A stretch of 64,000 nucleotides of DNA from Eudromia elegans (lineage: Eukaryota; Chordata; Aves; Tinamiformes; Tinamidae). Positions 11,247 to 25,600 of this stretch are shown here, piece after piece. Each line of letters starts with the position of its first letter. Within the stretch, counting starts at the first letter, position 1. A program made the position numbers and the translations under genes. The notes beneath the pieces are model-generated. The model was not told the DNA's origin. It saw nothing but the letters and a program-made list of their open reading frames with translations, and ran no database searches. The stretch is from positions 2,079,849-2,143,848 of the forward strand of contig PTEX01000060.1 in assembly GCA_003342815.1 (NCBI GenBank), in the 5' to 3' direction.

Positions 11247-14200
11247 GTAATTAATTTTTCACGTGTTGTTGGCATCTACAAATAAACTGGTATTATGATA
11301 ACTAATAATAACCAAAACCTCTTAATTGGCTATCTAGCCATAGTGATAAGCTAAAATTTGAGGTACTTCACACCACAGAATAGAAAGCAATGTCCACCCA
11401 AAAGACATTAAAATATGATTATAAAGCAAGAGACAATAAATACAGACAGATAAGCAGCAAAGCAAAGGTAATATACCAGAGGACTGGGATAGACATTTTG
11501 GTTCATCCGTTTCCTTTTATGTGATTTCTTTCATAAGCATGTCATCATCATATTAGGTTATAGTGTCAGAATATATTGTCAAGATTATAGGAAGAATTCT
11601 GTTAAAGAGTAGCTTTGACAGATGTATTTGAGAAGAACAAAGAATTCACCTTTTTTTCCAGAGGTTTTCCTTCAGAAAGTGACAAGAACAGGCTACAGGA
11701 AAAGTGTTTTCTGCAAAGTGGCAAGGGATGGTCAAGAGGGAGTTATGGACTGATTAGAAAGCAGAGATGACTGTGCTGAACAGATGAGACAGAAGGTGGG
11801 CTTGGACCTTAAAGGAAGATCAGAGATTCTGAAGGGTACTTCTAGCAATATTTTTTAAATAAAAATGAACAAATATTATTCTGCAGTGTAGAACATTAGT
11901 GATCATGGCACTCAGATTTAAAATAAGAAGCATTATAAATTGGTAATGTATCATAACTATGAATCATACAGATCACATATCCAAACTCAAGTACCTCTTA
12001 CAGAACTATACGCATTCAGAGGAGGCGATAGTATAAACTCTTTTGGGAGTATTTACCATGGTTTTGTACAACGCCTAGCATGAAAGATGACTGTTCTACG
12101 ACTAGCGCTTCCTCAAGCTATTGCAAAACAAATTATGTATAATCATAAAAATAGCTATATATACTCCCTTTTATTTTAGCTTTTGTGTTACTGCTACAAA
12201 ATCTCATTTCAGGATCACAGTTAAACTCATGTGCTTACACTGAAATCTCTAAAATCTAAAGAACATTAATATATTCCATGACCTTAAAAATGTATTTCTA
12301 GTGATATAATTTAAAAACAGTAATTTGTTCATCTCTGCCAAAAATGTATTTGTATCTCATGATAAAAAACCCTCATACTTCATCAGATATTTATAATAAG
12401 TCACTCCCTGTTAAAAAAAAAAGTGAAAAAAAGAAACCTTCAAATAGAAACTTTGTGATTTTTTTAATGGAAATTTATTAGAAACTTAAGAGGCAAGAGA
12501 AATCTGTTTATATCACCATTATTGTGGATAAGAAAATATTTCCTGAATAGATCTTGCCAAGACAAACCAGTAGTCAGTATGGAATGAAAGTCAGTTTGTA
12601 GCCAACCTTACTCTTACTCCTAAACATAATCAGTCTTTAATAGTCGGGTCTTTCACTCTCTGTCTCAGAGGGGAACGAGTGTTTTCTGACAGCATGGCTC
12701 CATTTGCCTGTTCACACATCACTTTATGGAAAAACAAATAACTAGTAATTATGCTCACTAATCCCTTCACGCTGGCTCATTCTGGAGAGCTATAACGTTC
12801 CACTGTGACAGGTCAGAAGAGTCGTCTCAGCATCCAGCACCGAAAGTCCAGTTTTCCTAAGTTATAAAATGAGGAGCCACTTTGATGAACACGAAATACC
12901 ATGACCCCACCTTTCAAATATTAAATGAAGATAACTCGGCAGGCAGCAGAGAAGATGAGGGACTCTCACCCTGGGTGCTGTCTCCTTTTTGATTTTGTCC
13001 TTTCATAAGAACGTAGTCTTATTGGGATAATAACACAAAATAAGAGGCTTTGGCCAATGCCAACAGTAGAAAGTGTGCTGCTGACATCCTGTAACGTCTT
13101 TCTGCTTCCCTTAGGCTAGGTTAAGAAACAATTTAAAAGAGTATAGAGTGAAAAAAAAAAAAATCCTCCCATCTAAAATAAGACCTGTCTGGCCATTAGT
13201 AATGTTTGTCCCAAGCATTTGTCCCAAGTGCTAAATGTCATATTCCTTTATTATATTCACACTTTACTAAGCATTGTGCCATATTTTGCAAAGCAGAAGT
13301 TCATCCTGCACATCCTGTACAGGCAAGAGCTTTGGGCATGTGTTTTAATTGAAGGGCTTTCCTAAATCAAAATTCCAGGCTTTACACCTTCTGATATTTT
13401 TTCCTCTTCCAATTCCCTCTAACAGTGTTTTCAGATGCCATAAACACTTTTGCTTTGGAATCTGTGTTTAAAACTCATGAGATTTATGAAAACCAAGTAC
13501 AGGTTCTTAACTCAAAGACGTCCCCAGAGGTCATATTTCCAACCACTCTGGTGACTCTCAGGTCAGGGCAGTGCTCCCCTTTGCCTGATCTTGGTTCCTA
13601 CCAGGGCACAGCGTTTTAACATCTGGCTGAGTTTGCCTGTATTGCTTAGCTGGCTGTATGACAGATTTTCAGAGCCAGACATTTATCACTCCTGCATTAC
13701 CATACTGTGTTTTTGCAGAGCTGTGGAAAGTGTACTATTTACCACATTAAAAATGCAAGAAACAATTAAAGACCTCCTTTCTTAACGAGATGCTACTTCT
13801 CCCATCAGTTTTAAACCAATGAATATCGAAAACCCCCTTTTCAAGTACATTTGATTAGTATTCACCACACCTGGCTGTCAAGGACAGAAGTTCCTGCTGT
13901 AACGTGCTGAGCTCCTGACACTCGCAGGATCCGCACTGAGCCCGAATGTGGGGTGGCTGTCACGTCTAATTAACGTCACTCCCAGTCAGGGCTCCTACTT
14001 CTAAGTCACGGTCCTTGGCCAGACATACTGAATTGCTGAATATATGGAATGCATCCATTGCATATATCGAATATAGGATGTGCCAATTTACAAAAGATGA
14101 AATCAAAATTGGTACTTAAAAATACAAAGAAATTGTTACTAACAACTACTTAAAACAACTTTTGACACAAATCATCAAAGTCGGCAAAAATAAGGAATAT

Positions 14201-17200
14201 TATTTTGCATAGGGTGTAACTTTCATGTGACATAAGCAAGAACTGGGGCAGGCACAACACAAAGAGACGTCAGAGATAGCACTGCACTGACTGCAGAAGC
14301 TGTGCAAAGCAGGCAGCTGTATATGATGGTGGATCATTGACTTTCTAAAGGTGTCTACGGCAAAGGCTCAAGTGGCAGAAATGCAGCAGCATGTGTCACC
14401 TTAAACAGCAGGAACAAAGTGAAGCAGTGGTGATTGGGAAAGGCTTGCACTGTTTGGTCAAGTCATGCTTATGCAGAGCCAAACCAATACAGGAAAGGGT
14501 TTTTTTCAGTGTCATGACCTGAGGTGCTGTGGGAAAGGATGTCTGCAATAGCCATTAATCAAAGTTCAATCCTCTCTGCTACAACCATATTAAATCCCCT
14601 ATTTAATAGTCCTATACATTGAGATTTGTGATGGCAACCCATATGTGTAAAACTTGTCAGTAATTGATTACCATGATCATCACAATTTCAGTTCTTTTTT
14701 CTTTTCTTTTTTTTTTTTTTGACAACTCTTTAAAAAGTGAACGAAACAGTGCTGTCTGGTAATAATTTTCTGCATAAGAGTTCTGTGCAGTTCTGTGCAT
14801 ATATGTGTGTATATATACACATATATATATATGTACATAAACTTCCATATATGTTAGAATAAATATCATTATTCTAGTAAGGCATTTTCTTACCTTGTCT
14901 CTAAATAGTTTCAGTATGTTTTCCTCCATCCTTGCCTTACGTTTTCTCTGCTGATTTTCCAGGTCTCTTGTGCTTGCAGAAGACAGACTCAGTTTTCACA
15001 CTAAGCTGCACCATTTCTGTGAGGATTATTGGACTCCCATTGAGACATATTAATGACACCCTGCTCTCAAGCAATAGCGTTACTGTTATTTTGTGTTATT
15101 CTCATTTCTATAGATTTCTATAAAATAAGCTCATAAAGCAGAAGCAGTAGCCTGAAAGATCTATATTTCCCATTCTTATCAAAGGTTACCTAGAAACATC
15201 TGCAGCATAATAACAGTAAACTTTCACACATCCAAGAATTCTTGCCGTAAACTGCTCCATTGTGCCAATTAAATGCACAGGGGAGCACTTTATTGCTTCA
15301 TTATTGGTTTTATATCATTTTAAATCCTGTTCACTGCAGAAACAAACAACCAAACAAATATTTAAAAAGCTAAAGGGGGAAGTGCAGCAGAAGTTAATCT
15401 ACTACCGGAACCCTTAATATGTGCCACACCACACAAAGTGTATCTGTATTCAGGGTGCAATAAAATATGTTCAGAAGCACAAAGAAAACTGGTTATTTGA
15501 CTTCTTAATAAATGAAGCTACAAACATAATGGGAAATGATCTGACTGATAAAATGAGTTGAATTGTATAGTAATATGTGCTGATTATACAAACACTGCAG
15601 TGGCAATTTAGATCTAGAAAAGCCCCTATTCACTGTTACAAAAAAACCACATACATGCTTTCATTGGAGCACCGGAGATTGTGTGCTGAATAAAGAACTT
15701 TGCCATCTATATCATGCTTCACCATCCCACCACACTCAAAATGCTAGATAGCAAATGTTTTTGGTGTGGTGAAGATCGAATATTTGAGCAGAAGTGGAAA
15801 AGATTCAAAGTTTTATCTTCCTTTGTCAGTCAAAAATTGCCTGAGCTTGAAGATTCAGAGCCCCTGAAGTGCTGCAGAAGGCCAGCGAGGTGACAGCACT
15901 AATGTCTTCCTGATGTGATTAATGACAAAACTGGAGGACTTTTAAATGGCAAGTGCCTCAGAGCTATAATAATGAACACAATTTAGTTTCATTAGAAAGA
16001 TGCTTGTCTGCTATTTCTTTTATTTTAGCATAGACTTTGCTGCAAGATGATTTAACTGTATTTAACTTTCACTCTATACAATCATGTCCAAAATTCAAAC
16101 AGCAACCAAGAGAGAAAAACAATTTTAATATGAAGGAATAAAAAGCTAGAAAGAAGTTTTAGTGCTTCTGGAGTAATTTATATCCAAGACTACTGTAAAT
16201 TTAAACTAATTTTCTCTTTTGTGAATGTCACTACTTTCTGTTTCAGGAAGGATACATCATTTTGCTGTGAGCTAATATTATCTTCTCCACCTCTTCTGCT
16301 TTTTCCACTCTCTTTTTGCAGTAGACCATGTTGTATTCAAATTGCCCAGCCGAGTCATGAATCACAGTCAGGGTTCACAGAGAACATAGAAAACAGGATC
16401 CTTCAAATGATCCTACTTTGTAAGGTATTTTCTTCCATACTATGTCAGATTCCTCAACATAGAGTTCTTCATGAGTTGGTCTCTGCTAGCCCACCCATAG
16501 GATAGTCAATAGGCCCTTCCTAATAACAACAAAAACAAAACCAATAAAATCTGTGAAGAATGACTTCCAATTCTTGGCAGCAAGGCTCTGCCAACACTGC
16601 CTGGTTTTCCCAGTTATCTCCATCAACCCTGCTAAATGGATGACATGCACTTCAAGGGGGAAAAGTGGAAGTAAAAATGTAAAGAGGATATAACAGTACA
16701 AGGTGGAAAACAAAAAACATGGCTGTGTAGCTATAACTTGGTGCAGGCATTCTGCTTTGAAACAAAAGTCATTAATTCAGAAATGTGCAGAGCCACTGAG
16801 AAAAGTGTGCATTTTAGGATTACTTCACTTCGATTTCAGGAAATATTAGCCATTTGAGGGCAATTCTAAACTAGATGCAGAACAAAATCCATCAAAGCTA
16901 ATTCCTGATAGCAACAGATTCACAAAATCATTTACCATCATAAAGTGCAGCTTAAACTTATCAGCTTCATTGTATTGTACTCTTTTCATGACCACCTTAC
17001 TCAAAAATTCAATGATGTCTCTTACCTCTGACCTCCTGAGAAAAACTTCTACATAGGAGATGACATCCAGTCATCTCCTGGTAAGTGATGAATGAATGTG
17101 GAGACCTTGGGCTGAGGAAAACCTGAAACCAGGCCTCCAAATTTCTGAAGAAAATCATCTTTACAGCAAATAAAAAGTCTATTTTTAGTGGTATGATTTC

Positions 17201-20200
17201 AGACAAAATCGTAGCATCCTATGTTTCACAAATAAATGTTTAAAGGTAGATATTAAAGCATAAATATAGGCAGGTGACTTCGTAGACCTTTGTTTCAGAT
17301 CTTTATAACACAATATATGATGGTTTAGGCAGCTAGGATTTTCAGAAAATATGACATATAGAGTAATATATACATGTACATTAGATACGAAAAAAATCCT
17401 GGAAAATTCTGCTGGGAGACTTGAAATAAATTCTGCCAGGATATTTGAATCCAGAAGGTTCTACTTAGTTTATCTTCTTTACTGTATTTCTAGCTCCAGC
17501 TGAGAAAGCTGTTTTGTCTCACTGGGATATTACATCCTTCTTTCTTCCCCCTTCACATGCCTAACCCAAGCAGCACCTCACCCATCAGCTAAAGGTAAAC
17601 CTCTTTGTTTGGAAAATGCAAAAATCTAATAATAAACTGTAGTATCACCCCATAAAAGCCAGAGCAAATGGAAGCAATGGAAGTAACTTGTATGGCCTTG
17701 GTGGTTTGGGTTTTTTTTTTCTTTACAGAAGCTCTGAGGTCAGTCTTAGAAGAAGGTTTTTCATTTGAGCTTTTGCAGTTGTCTTGAGTCAAAATTCTGT
17801 TTTCTGGGGATGATTTGTTCTACTGAATCTTCGTAGTTCAAAGCAACAAGCCCAATCACTCTGCCGTCCAGCCCCCGAGTGCTGCGTGCTGTGATTGTCC
17901 CTGTTCCAGACAACTGCATTGCAGCCCCCCAGGGACCTGGGAACAACCACGACGAAAGAGCATTGCTGATAATAACACTAAAACGCTTCCATTTTATGAC
18001 ATTTTCTTATCTTTTAATCTGCCATACTGAGCAGCAGTACTACAATTTATATATTTATAAAAATAATGTTACTCTTTGAATATTTGCTGAAGCTCCTGTG
18101 ATCTTGGTGGAAGAAAAGAAGAAAGAAGCAATCCTGTTATCGCACAGCCAGTATCTACCCTAGAAAAAGTGATTTAACACTCTTTGTATATATCTATTAT
18201 GTGGTTATAATGGAGATGGGTTAGATTCTAGGCTCAGAAGAAAACCAGAATGATATAATTGAAGTAAAGGGAGTTATTTTGCATTTTACTAATGCAACAG
18301 AGATCAGGACCTCCCTCTCTAATATGAGTGCAGTCTACCAAGTACAGAGTTTTCGGTGAAAACATCCTTTCTAAAAAATAGTGTTTTCACTTTACTTAGA
18401 TTGCCAGTTTTATCTGCAGAAATGGAATAGAAGGTTCAGGCCCCTTTTTTCTTCAGACGAATTTCCCTTATTTGTGCAGCAAAACTATCTTAATACTCTA
18501 ATAATAGTTTCACTTGCACAAAGCAAAGTCACACAGCCAAGTAATGATGCATACATAATGTCAGGTCTCTGTCTCCCTTTTACTTCATCCTGTGGCTAAT
18601 TGCCTCGCTGCAGACTGCCAATTAGTTTGACTCCCAGCTGTATTTGGGAAGCCTACTGGGAATGACTGCGCAAACCTTTGAAGTCCTTTACACTATCTGC
18701 TAATCTGAAAAGCTTATCAACATAGCATTTGAGAGGAAGAATTGAATAGGTATTAAACACTTATTAATCTTCTCGAAGCTCTAGAAACCACTTGGACACA
18801 ATGTGAGCTGTATTTATTTTGAAAGTTAAAATGACTCGTTGCCTCTTGAGGCCTTACTTCTCTCAGGAGGCTCACAACAACACTAAAACTGATTTATATA
18901 TATATAAAAAAGTCTCTTCCTCTGTTGTTTTTCATATTTCTCTAGACACTGATGAAACCGTGGCCATGACTGATAGGAAGTTTCTGTTAACATGTGCTTG
19001 TCATCACTAGATTTTGAACCCCACTGGCAGAAGGATTTCAACCAAACCTGACATTTTTGTACCTCAGAGACTTCTGCAAGGCAAGTAAGAAAGTTCCAGG
19101 AGGGCTTTAAAAGCCTTAATCTGTTTAACCTGCACACAGACCTTTCATTTTATTTTTTTCTTTAGAAAATGAGTGAAAACACAGTTGTAGCCACCATGAA
19201 AGCCAACTTATGACTGGTAATTATTTACTTAAAACCTGCTTTTCCCTTGTCAAACAACAGTTTTCATATCTGTTTGCATATACTAATAAATTTGGAGGTC
19301 TAAAGGCTGTTGCAGCATCCCCAGTAAATCAGAGGGTTGTGAGAAGTTTAGTCACTTGTCCTAACTTCACAGAGGGATGCAAAAGCGGTACGTTAGACTC
19401 AATACAAGTAGATCTCTATTCTTCATTGATTAAGAACATGCTACATGTTGGCACGTGAGGAGGTAAAACCTTTCTTCTTGGCAAAATCTTTCCTCTGCTC
19501 AGTAATAATAAAGGAAACAAGGTTAGGTTGGTAAGGATCCAAAATAGTATTTCCACTCTTTCTTGCTTCTAGTCACTTCTTTGGCAGCATTTCTTCTGAA
19601 CATACTAGCTTGGTTCCTATTCAAAGGATGTACAGTTCTGTCAACACATACTTTTCATTCTCTTCATTGTTCTGGGTCTATAGAGTGAGAAGCAGCTCTC
19701 TTCATAAGCTGCTGTCAAGAAGCTATAATTAGGTTTTTTTATTTTCTCTCCAGTGACCTTTTACATTTCCAGGCATCTGCCACTCTTCTGCGAAGGACAG
19801 ATCGTGAAGGAGGTTGCAGAACAAGAAAATACATAATTGTGATCCCTGTAAATGTTTATCTTTATTCTCTGCTGTTATTTTCTTTAAACAAATATAATTG
19901 AGGTTATTTTAACTGAAAGATTACATTTTGTCTATGGAACAGAAAATTGACTTTGATCCTGGAATAACAGTTTGAGTTAGAGGAAGAAATGCTACATAAT
20001 TTCAAAAAAAAAGTCTTTCTGTTCATCATGATTTATTCCTTTCCAATGTCCTTTTTATTCATCACATTTTCTTTCTTTACTTCTTTTTCATTTTCAGGTC
20101 TTATCTCTTTTTCATACACCCATATCTTTACTTTTCCCTTTACTCCTATTATTTTAAATACATTACAAAGACTTCCCTTCACAATAACTTTATGATTAAA

Positions 20201-22532
20201 TATGTGTTTGAACAATACATAGTTCAAAGAGAGCATTTTCAATCTATTGTAATACAATATGAAATATCATGAGCTCTTCTGAACTGTGAACTCTCAGAAA
20301 CATATTCAAACGTAATAATAGTCCAAAACGGAGGAAAGACTCAATTCTTTTTCTTTTCCAAGTTTTCTTCTTTTCATCATCACAGAAGGATGGATAGATA
20401 TTTGGACAGATAGACTGACAGAAATACAGACAAGTGAAAAATTAAAGATTAAACATTATGTTATCATGTTAAAAATATTTTAGCTTTGGCTATGAGCACA
20501 TCTCATAAATTTTCTCTGTTCTTTGTAAATGCAGACTTGAAATCAAATCCAGAATGGAGGAAAGTAGATACTGTGCCAAAGAGTTACGTGTTGAGCTGGG
20601 AGGAAAATAATGCGAGTTTTGACTCCCTAAGGTATAACACCTTAATGTATAGTATCAGCATTTCCCTGGGCAGGTACGAGTTAGCTCTTGATGTAGGGGA
20701 ATGGCACCAATGGCACCATGCTCTTTGACCATGATACTTATAACTTCTCTAGAACCAGCAAACAAAACAGGCAGCTCTGCAGGATCACCGGGCAGTAATT
20801 TGGTGAATGATTAAAAGAAGAAGGGATTTATTTCATTTGGAGCATGTGTTATTTTAAAGCTGAAGATAAGGTTTTGAGCAGTAGTTAAGATGTGATTTCT
20901 TTCATCCCTAACTAATTTTCTGTAGGGACTGGCAATTTTTATGACAAGTGATCTCACTCACAATTAAAGCACTACTATAATTTGTACTTCTCTGGCATTT
21001 AATTTATGGTGTTCAAGCTGAGAAAAGAAAAAGAGCAGAGAATGCAGAAATCATATTCCCTACTTGGCAGAGAGGACAGTAACAGAAGTTCAACTTATTC
21101 CCAATAGCTCCAGGTTTGGATGGAGTGGGAATGCTGTCACAATGAGGTGCTTCATAGCATAGATTTCATAGCTATTAGATACAGTAAGCACCAAGTGTTC
21201 AATAGTATCTCAGATATGTAATACAATTATGTTCCTGTTTCTGGAAGATACAAAGCCAGTGAGTCCTATAAGCTTTTATTTTAAAGGTTGAAATAATATG
21301 AATAGAGATAATCACTTAACAGGAATATTACTTACACAGAGTGCCTGCTTACAATGCTGATGAAACTCATTGTAGAGGCTCACATAAGCACTACTGAGAG
21401 ACAAAAACCATAAGCCCTAGATAAAAAAACATGAAAAATATATAAACATTCAACACTGATATTGTGCCAGCTTAAGAATGACTTGGATAACTTTTCTGAC
21501 TCCATCTGTTTAAACTGTAGTGAATCCAGCAGCAGAAGATGACTGTGAAGAAATACTAATTATGTTGCTTGGACAATTGTTAAAAATTTCAGGATGAATA
21601 ACAACCAGCTTCTAATCTGAAAGGAATACAAGAAAATTATCTATAAAGCAGAGCCCTACCATGCTCGCAGAAACAGCTGCTCTCTTTCTAGGGCTCCTCT
21701 TGAACTCATGCTATCTGAAGAAGAGACTTTTCAGAAAAAAAGGTTTAAACACTTTGACAGAAATATCTAGATATCTTCCAGCCAGTCGTAACAGATGGCA
21801 GTTCAAAAGACACAGGACATCTGTTTATGACTCATCAGATTTTGCAAAACATTAGAAGAACTGAAGATAGAGCCCTCAACAGTTTTGATTCTTCATAGGT
21901 GAGAATGGAGTTGCCTCCATATTGCAAAAGGTCTAAAGGGGATGCAAATTTACAAAGTAATTGATCGACTTTTACAAAGTTGTTGATTGAGAATTTACTG
22001 CAGAGGTAAAATGCAGGATATTTCAGGGTATTCCACCCTTTCATATTGTAAATGAAAAAGTCAGAGTCAGGAAGACAACTATAGGTGCTTTCTTTTCTTT
22101 TTTTTCCACATGAGTTTAATTTTTAAAGAAATTATGAAATAAACTGTTTTTGCTAGAGCTGTAAAACTCCAGTAATTCTCTCAACTTTTTTTTTCTCACT
22201 GAAAGCTGAAAATCACTTGATTTTTGCAAAAATAATTCAGTGATTATGAAATTATTTGTTATGAAAAATGTCAAGAAATTTTCCACAATCAAAGACGATT
22301 TTCTATATTCACAGATGGTTTTATACTTTTCAAAAACGTTTTACTTGAATACATTTACTGGAATCAACCTTCCAACTATGCACATAGGAGAATGATGTTA
22401 AATAGCAACGACAGAAAGGTCACCCTCACAGATTTCCAATTGACTTCATCAGTCTTGAGAGATGGCTTCATAGAGACAGAAAAATTTTCAGCTGACTACT
22501 TTTAATGTCTTACAAGCTGAATAACACAGTGT
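11247..22532. other. Long AT-rich stretch, no gene seen
   Basis: About 11 kb without a recognisable exon, RNA gene or mobile element. It holds simple repeats (TA/TG runs at 14800-14835, a T run at 14703-14720, TA runs near 18896) and many short frames of 60-95 codons that match no family known to me. Several less repetitive blocks with TAATTA-type motifs (12690-12840, 13840-14010, 15230-15320, 15840-16010, 18590-18680) have the look of conserved non-coding sequence, but that cannot be tested from one sequence. Confidence 0.5.
15840..16010. promoter_or_regulatory. Candidate conserved non-coding element (weak)
   Basis: This block is low in simple repeats and contains several possible binding words close together: GTGATTAATGAC, GGTGACAG, TTTAATGGCAAG-like and AATTTAGTTTCATTAG. 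Homeodomain-type TAAT cores recur. That composition is seen in many distal enhancers of bird gene deserts, but it is also expected by chance in AT-rich DNA. The call is inference only; no comparison was possible. Confidence 0.15.
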
Positions 22533-22607
22533 TTAGGGGGCTGGACTAGATAACCTCTGGAGGTCCCTTCCAACCTTAAGTATTCTATGATTCTATGATT
22601 CTATAGT
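22533..22607 (+). mobile_element. CR1 LINE, 3' tail, 75 bp
   Basis: The fragment contains 'gggggctggactagataacc', 'tctggaggtcccttccaacc' and three tandem ATTCTATG units. Only the 3' end was inserted. The clean ATTCTATG repeats resemble those of the 40.5 and 51.2 kb copies. Confidence 0.92.
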
Positions 22608-25600
22608 GTGCCGATAATCTAAAAGTACTGTCTATAGGCTATTGTTTCTTTATTCTTCTTATTATCAGACCTCACAACAGACCCTACCTAATATATATAA
22701 TAAAAAAATGGACACTATTTCTTCTTTTTCTATTACCAAATGATCTAAGTGAACATACATCAAGACAGCTCAATGGTAACCTGTCAACAAAGCAATCTTG
22801 TCCATTTGTTCCAATCAAAGAATGAGCAAAAATTGAAATATTCAAGCATTGATCCTAGTTATTAGTCACATTCACAAATAATGTCTGAAAAAAAAATGTA
22901 TCTGGAAAAATAGGAAGGATTTTTTTATGAGACTAGCTTTCTTTTTTCTTGTTTTGCTTTTTTTTTAACCTTTTGGCTCAGTTCATGATTGCATATTATA
23001 CAGCAGGAAAAACATCTAAAACATCTCATCAGAGGAAGTTTAATGAAATACTCCTGGAGTTCATATATCTCAAGAAAGAACATAATGGCAAAGGATAGAT
23101 ATTCCTGCTGCGTATTAATAACAGCTATTTATGAGCTAGATAAATATACACCTATTAAAAGATTATTTTGTTCTTTGGGTATAGACTGATTATAAGAGGG
23201 AATAAATAAGACTTCCTACTCTGCTGTTCAGAAGGAAGAAAAAAAGTATGCAGCTGTGAGCTTTGAATAACTTTACTGCTTCTCTTTCCTAGGCAGTAAA
23301 GCTATCTAATATAATAGACGGTTATATAAAAACTTTCAAGGCAAGTGCTTTTATGAAAATTCACCAGTGGAAAATAACTATGGATTTCAGTTTCCCTTGG
23401 GAAGAAAAAATGATTGGAAACTCTTTTGAATCTTGTCAGCACAACAGCTTTTCATATCTACAAATAATGGGGAGAAATTACAGCAAAAGTAGTATTGGAA
23501 GAATAGAAAATGGAGAGAATTGATCTGAAATATTTCTGTCTTGGTTTTCTAAAATAAATATAAGCAATAAATATCCTATTTTCAAATTATTTCAGGATAA
23601 TAGATGCATCTTCACTACATTCTCACAAGAAAATTAATGATACAATATAAACACAGATAGTGGCACAGACTACACAGGATAAAATGTTCAAAGAAGCTCG
23701 TACTATAACTGGAAATAATTTTATAGAAAGACTTGAAGAAAAGACAAATCTACATTAAATAACACTAAGAACTGAACAACAGACTGAATTTAGGATGGCA
23801 AAACCTGTTATCTCATTGTTCTTGGAATAATAAAATTTTTCTCCATCCTAAGCCGACTGCTTTTACCTCAGCTGATCACACTGTGTATCGTACTCCCAGT
23901 GAATTTTCTCACAGATCACTGTATCATAGTTGTTGATTTCACAGAGAGACAGAACATCTGCAAAGCAGTTCATCTAAATTAAGGAATCAACAGAGTAAAT
24001 TGTCAACATACTTGAAGACCCTAGTTTTCCACTTTGAGAATGCATACCTAAAATATAACGTGGCTTAAGCAGTTTTAAGACATCATGATGGACACATGAT
24101 ATATTATAATAGGAAATAAGGAAATAGGTGAAAATAGAAGCCAATATCTAGGATTATTCACTGTCACTGGACTATTGAACCCTGTTATTCGTTGTTTGGA
24201 AACTGCACGGTGTGTAATGCTACTATTGAAAACTAGTCTATAAAGAAACCAAAACAATACTGCTTAGTCAAACTTTATGGCTGGGCAAAGTCTCTCTGAA
24301 GTCTAGTCTCTGGAGGAGTTGAGGAGCAGTCTCTGAAGCTGCCTGCTGTGTGGAGCATCTCCACTCTGCTCTAGTGGACTCATAGTTCTTAACACAACAG
24401 CAATATTTCTCCAGTGGATGAGAATAAATGTAAAATGTGCAGAAGATGGAGCATGGAAGAAGCAGCCAACACAGATTTCTAAATTTTAATGGCAAAAAAA
24501 TCATAAAATTACTAAATATATATTTATTAGGAATAAGGGACTAGGAACAATTATACTCAGTGTGATAAGTATAATCTCCTGCAACATAAATTAAGGAAAG
24601 ATAGAGCCTGCTTATGATGTGATAAAAATTATTTAGTTGGAAAGCAGTGACACTCATTATTCCAAGGCAGACCTTACTGAGTTTGTTACCTGCTTAATCA
24701 GTATATATCTGAGTCTAGTCTTTTATGAGAATGTTTAGAGATCTAACCATAGGCATGTAGTGCCATTTAAGATGACTTAAGGTGACCTGGATGCTGATCT
24801 GACTGTCAGGAACGGCATTCAGAGACCTAGTGATTAACAAGAGGCATATACCGGCGTAATTTTCCGGTATTAAAATTAAGCATTTCAGGGACCACATTTC
24901 TTTATAAAATCATTATCATTATACTGAGGTTATTAGGAATGAGATAGGATGTGTCTGCTCTAGAGTTCACTTACTGAAAAAATAAGTCCTTGTATATGCA
25001 CACATGTTAAAACACATAGCAGAATATCTGGTGAAAATCCTAGCAAGGGCTTTGGGATATTTAAAGTAAATGGAAAAAGAATATTTTGCCTTTTTTTTTT
25101 TTTTTTTCAATTTGTTAAATCATATGGTTTCAGAGTACGAAAAACATCTAATAATGGACTTTTTCACATAAGCATTCTTTTAATTCCAGGCAAATATATT
25201 GTATTTCAGGAAGAAGAAATTATTCTCAAATAATGTTAAGTAGATAATGAAAATGACATCGTCTCCATCACTGTCCCTTCATTGTTGTGTGTTTGTAGAG
25301 ACAGAACACTAGAGAAGACTACCCATATTTGAAGGAGTGAGTAGAGTTAACTTCTCACTCTTATCTTGGAGGAGAAACCCTGGCCAGTTTGCTTCTGTCA
25401 TCAAAGGATATGGCAGAGAAAACATGACAGGGAGGATAAGTGCTGGAAGAAAAAGCAGTGAAGAAGCAGAAGAAGTAAAAATTTTGTATCTCTGCCACCG
25501 TTACAGTAAAACTGTAAATGAGATGTAAATTAGCTATCCTGATTTTGAAGGAAATGAATAAAGGATGAGGAAGGAAATCACTGAGAAAGTGAGATGAGAG

